Below the pieces are notes generated by a model, which made no database searches, was not told where the DNA came from, and saw only the letters and a list, made by a program, of their open reading frames with translations. A stretch of DNA of 7,199 nucleotides, taken from positions 1 through 7,199 of the forward strand of contig JASFIT010000246.1 of assembly GCA_050122535.1 (NCBI GenBank), written 5' to 3'. The position numbers and the translations under genes were made by a program. This document shows, piece after piece, positions 5,671 to 7,199 of the stretch (position 1 is its first letter; every line of letters begins with the position of its first letter). This DNA comes from JASFEQ01 sp050122535 (GTDB lineage Bacteria > Desulfobacterota > DSM-4660 > Desulfatiglandales > HGW-15).

Positions 5671-5777
5671 ATGGAGTGGTGGAGTCATGGAGTTTTGGAG
5701 TATTGGATAAAATATTAAGAATTCCCATAAATCCTGTTTCAGCAGCACTCCATCCCTCCACTACTCCATTGCTCCAA
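5671..5777. repeat. inverted array of TGGAG octamers at prmA start
   Basis: TGGAG occurs at 5672, 5680, 5688 and 5696, with a partial copy at 5704, exactly 8 bases apart. CTCCA occurs at 5748, 5756, 5764 and 5772, again 8 apart. Each TGGAG pairs with a CTCCA about a single axis at 5724, so the two arms are in register and could form one long interrupted hairpin. The right arm ends 12 bases before the prmA ATG and occupies the place where a ribosome binding site would be expected. Confidence 0.85.
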
Positions 5778-5788
5778 GTATTCGGCAT

Positions 5789-6697
5789 ATGAAGTTTGAA
5801 ATTGTTATTGAGGGAGAACCTCGCTCCATATCAAAGCTCCTTCAGAAGCTTAAGCCTATTTTGCCGGCCACAGAAAACGGCCTTGGGCCTACTGACCAGA
5901 GCGATGAAAAGGCGAGGATCGTTTTGTTGGAGAGCAGAGAAGGCCTGCCTTTCCGGCTTCTTAAAATCTCTCGTATTATCAGCAAACTGAATAAAGATCG
6001 CCTCCTAAACGCAGATTTCGATTTGAGAGTCCGGAATCTAGCCTATTCTGAGCCAACTGTTGAGAGCCATCTCCTTAAAAAGCCGTTCAAACCCATACCC
6101 TCTATGACCATTCAGTTCTGGGATCCTTCTCTTCCCCCGGCTACAGATGCCGAGACAATCAAAATTTACTCTCATTACTCCTTTGGTACAGGAAAACACC
6201 CCACTACTCGCTTGTGTCTCATGTACCTTGATAATATGACTCACAATCCGTCACTCGATTGGCGACTTCAAGGCAGGGAAGTGCTCGATTTTGGGTGTGG
6301 TACCGGTATTCTGGCCATTGCTGCAGTAAAAATGGGAGCCAAAAAGGCCTTGGGTGTGGAGATCGATCCCCAATCTGCGCAGACAGCAAAGAAAAACGCG
6401 GAAATAAATGGACTTACCGAGAAAATCCTCATCAAACAGGGGTCCTGGGAGGTTGTGGAAGGCAAATTTGACCTCATCCTGGCCAATCTTGTCACGGCCG
6501 CCCTTTTTAGGGCAGGGAAATATATTCCCAGTTACCTGAAAGATGATGGGAGGATTGTGATCTCCGGATTCAGTACCAACCAACAAGGGGAAATAAAAGA
6601 ATTCTTCAGGAAACAGGGACTTGTAGCCACAGATAGGTCAAGTCTGAAAGACTGGAGCGCCATGCTCCTAGTGAAAAAGGGCCATCTTAGGTCATAA
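5789..6697 (+). CDS. prmA: PrmA-like ribosomal protein L11 methyltransferase
   Basis: A 302-residue protein, close to the usual PrmA length. The C-terminal half is a class I SAM-dependent methyltransferase: FGTGKHPTT at 132-140 (the PrmA substrate-loop signature, usually FGTGTHPTT), motif I VLDFGCGTG at 165-173, acidic VEIDP at 190-194, and LANL at 231-234 in the motif IV position. PrmA trimethylates ribosomal protein L11 in the cytosol. The N-terminal half (1-110) keeps the start MKFEIVIEGEP but is divergent from typical PrmA L11-recognition domains, so another protein substrate is possible. No Shine-Dalgarno sequence is visible and no in-frame alternative start occurs back to the stop at 5708. 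It is divergent from cooC and convergent with the gene at the right edge. Confidence 0.85.
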   Translation: MKFEIVIEGEPRSISKLLQKLKPILPATENGLGPTDQSDEKARIVLLESREGLPFRLLKISRIISKLNKDRLLNADFDLRVRNLAYSEPTVESHLLKKPFKPIPSMTIQFWDPSLPPATDAETIKIYSHYSFGTGKHPTTRLCLMYLDNMTHNPSLDWRLQGREVLDFGCGTGILAIAAVKMGAKKALGVEIDPQSAQTAKKNAEINGLTEKILIKQGSWEVVEGKFDLILANLVTAALFRAGKYIPSYLKDDGRIVISGFSTNQQGEIKEFFRKQGLVATDRSSLKDWSAMLLVKKGHLRS

Positions 6698-6705
6698 GAT
6701 TTTTT

Positions 6706-6737
6706 GACACGGGTTCTGCTTCGCAGAACACACGGAT
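6706..6737. repeat. site-1 minihairpin, copy D
   Basis: GACACGGG, perfect 6 bp hairpin TTCTGC/GCAGAA around TTC (6714-6728), then CACACGGAT. Read on the other strand the tip is GCGAAGC. Relative to copy C one C-G pair has become T-A, a covarying change. Confidence 0.85.
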
Positions 6738-6806
6738 TTCGCGGAAGCATCACAGGCGATCTATACTTCTCACCGAATTCCGCTTATGTTTCTGTCGAAA
6801 TCGTTG

Positions 6807-6951
6807 GATTCGCTTAAGAGCCTTTCCGCCCACTAGTGGGCGGGAAGGCCTCGATGAGTCACATCGAGGCGCTAGGAGAAGATTCACGCGCAGAAATGAG
6901 CTAGCTCATCTCTGCACGTGAGAGCTTCTCCGAGCAGCTCTTTGGCGAATC
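6807..6951. repeat. copy D core: closing stem, two side hairpins, central hairpin
   Basis: Closing stem 6807-6821 with 6937-6951 (13 of 15 pairs). Side hairpin 2 contains an 18-base perfect palindrome centred on ACTAGT (6826-6843), extended to 6821-6848. Side hairpin 1 CCTCGATG/CATCGAGG (6849-6856, 6862-6869). The central hairpin runs 6875-6931, capped by ATGAGCTAGCTCAT (6896-6909). Stem sequences differ from B and C but the layout matches C. Confidence 0.87.
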
Positions 6952-7058
6952 GCTTGTTTCTCCCTGTAATCTGTGAAATCTGTGGAAAAATTCTTTTGGA
7001 TTGAGTCTGCGTCAGTCTGTGTGCGTCTGTGGCTAATATCTCTCTGTGCCCTCTGCGT

Positions 7059-7099
7059 CTCGAGCGCAGGCCGCCGGAGGCGGACAAGCGGGTGGTGAG
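7059..7099. repeat. site-2 hairpin insertion, copy D
   Basis: CTCGAGCG is followed by a 19-base insert (7067-7085) with hairpin CCGCC/GGCGG around GGA, then AAGCGGGTGGTGAG. The uninterrupted form in copy C is CTCGAGCGAAGCGGGTGGTG, so the insert splits GCG from AAGC inside the minihairpin loop. Confidence 0.7.
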
Positions 7100-7102
7100 G
7101 TG

Positions 7103-7199
7103 TTATTCGATATCGAAACGTATGCCCTGCGCCAGCGGGAGATCCTTTGACCAATTGACCGTGCATGTCTGGCGCCGCATGTAGGCCTTCCATGCATCC
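7103..7199 (-). CDS. 3' end of an unrecognised gene (partial)
   Basis: Only the last 31 codons and TAA are present. They read DAWKAYMRRQTCTVNWSKDL then PLAQGIRFDIE. The start lies beyond the right edge. The residue mix, GC-ending codons and lack of repeats suggest real coding sequence, and the stop lies immediately beyond composite element D, the same arrangement as serC with element B. I do not recognise the family from this tail. It is convergent with prmA. Confidence 0.55.
   Translation of the reverse strand, partial: DAWKAYMRRQTCTVNWSKDLPLAQGIRFDIE

Larger units (their letters stand above)
6700..7099. repeat. composite palindromic element, copy D
   Basis: It begins two bases after the prmA stop (TTTTTTGACACGGG) and ends at GGTGGTGAG, three bases before the stop of the convergent partial gene, so it fills the whole gap. 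Inside are the inverted site-1 hairpin (6706-6737), a unique stretch, the core (6807-6951), a period-10 arm with GTCTGCGTCA-type units (about 7004-7033), a period-9 arm (CTCTGTGCC type), and site 2 interrupted by a hairpin. Confidence 0.88.

Noticed and set aside
6700..6728. T6 tract plus hairpin as a terminator for prmA
   Set aside because: The T-tract precedes the hairpin on the plus strand, which is the wrong order for an intrinsic terminator.
6884..7193. Two minus-strand open frames of 67 and 95 codons across the right edge
   Set aside because: Both run through element D. The 95-codon frame also overlaps the partial coding tail in a different frame.

Overview
The window reads as a chromosomal piece of an anaerobic bacterium, most likely a sulfate-reducer-type member of the Desulfobacterota (former Deltaproteobacteria). 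That placement is inference. It rests on a CooC-type maturation ATPase, which implies a carbon monoxide dehydrogenase elsewhere in the genome, on a bacterial ComB-like phosphatase, and on intergenic repeats of a style I associate with that group. No rRNA, tRNA, transposase gene or CRISPR array is visible.

Genes from left to right: a ComB/2-phosphosulfolactate phosphatase family protein (275-976, -), asparaginyl-tRNA synthetase AsnS (1073-2464, -), phosphoserine aminotransferase SerC (2913-3998, -), a CooC-type ATPase (4207-4965, -), a PrmA-like ribosomal protein L11 methyltransferase (5789-6697, +), and the last 31 codons of an unrecognised minus-strand gene running off the right edge (7103-7198). 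The mix is housekeeping: translation, serine synthesis, metalloenzyme maturation and ribosome modification. There is no single pathway. asnS and the comB-like gene are the only pair close enough (97 bp) to suggest co-transcription; the other gaps are 208 to 823 bp.

The remarkable content lies between the genes: every gap carries inverted-repeat DNA. Four copies (A 1-250, cut by the window edge; B 2567-2911; C 5047-5433; D 6700-7099) belong to one composite family. Each has a core with a closing stem (GATCGCTTG...CAAGCGATC type), two side hairpins and a long central hairpin tipped by the palindrome TGAGCTAGCTCA. Around the core are arms of short-period repeats (8, 9 or 10 nt) that tend to be reverse-complementary across it. 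Small hairpins interrupt the arms at fixed sites, several tipped by GCGAAGC. The core is inverted in A and B relative to C and D, while the right-hand arm keeps its direction. One hairpin looks like a recent insertion, because the filled site (copy A) and the matching empty site (copy B) differ by a hairpin plus a duplicated ATCCG.

Two further gaps hold a different design: inverted arrays of octamers (4099-4174 upstream of serC; 5672-5776 against the prmA start). The asnS-comB gap holds two adjacent hairpins with complementary loops. These elements are the part of the window most likely to be undescribed. The protein-coding genes are ordinary.
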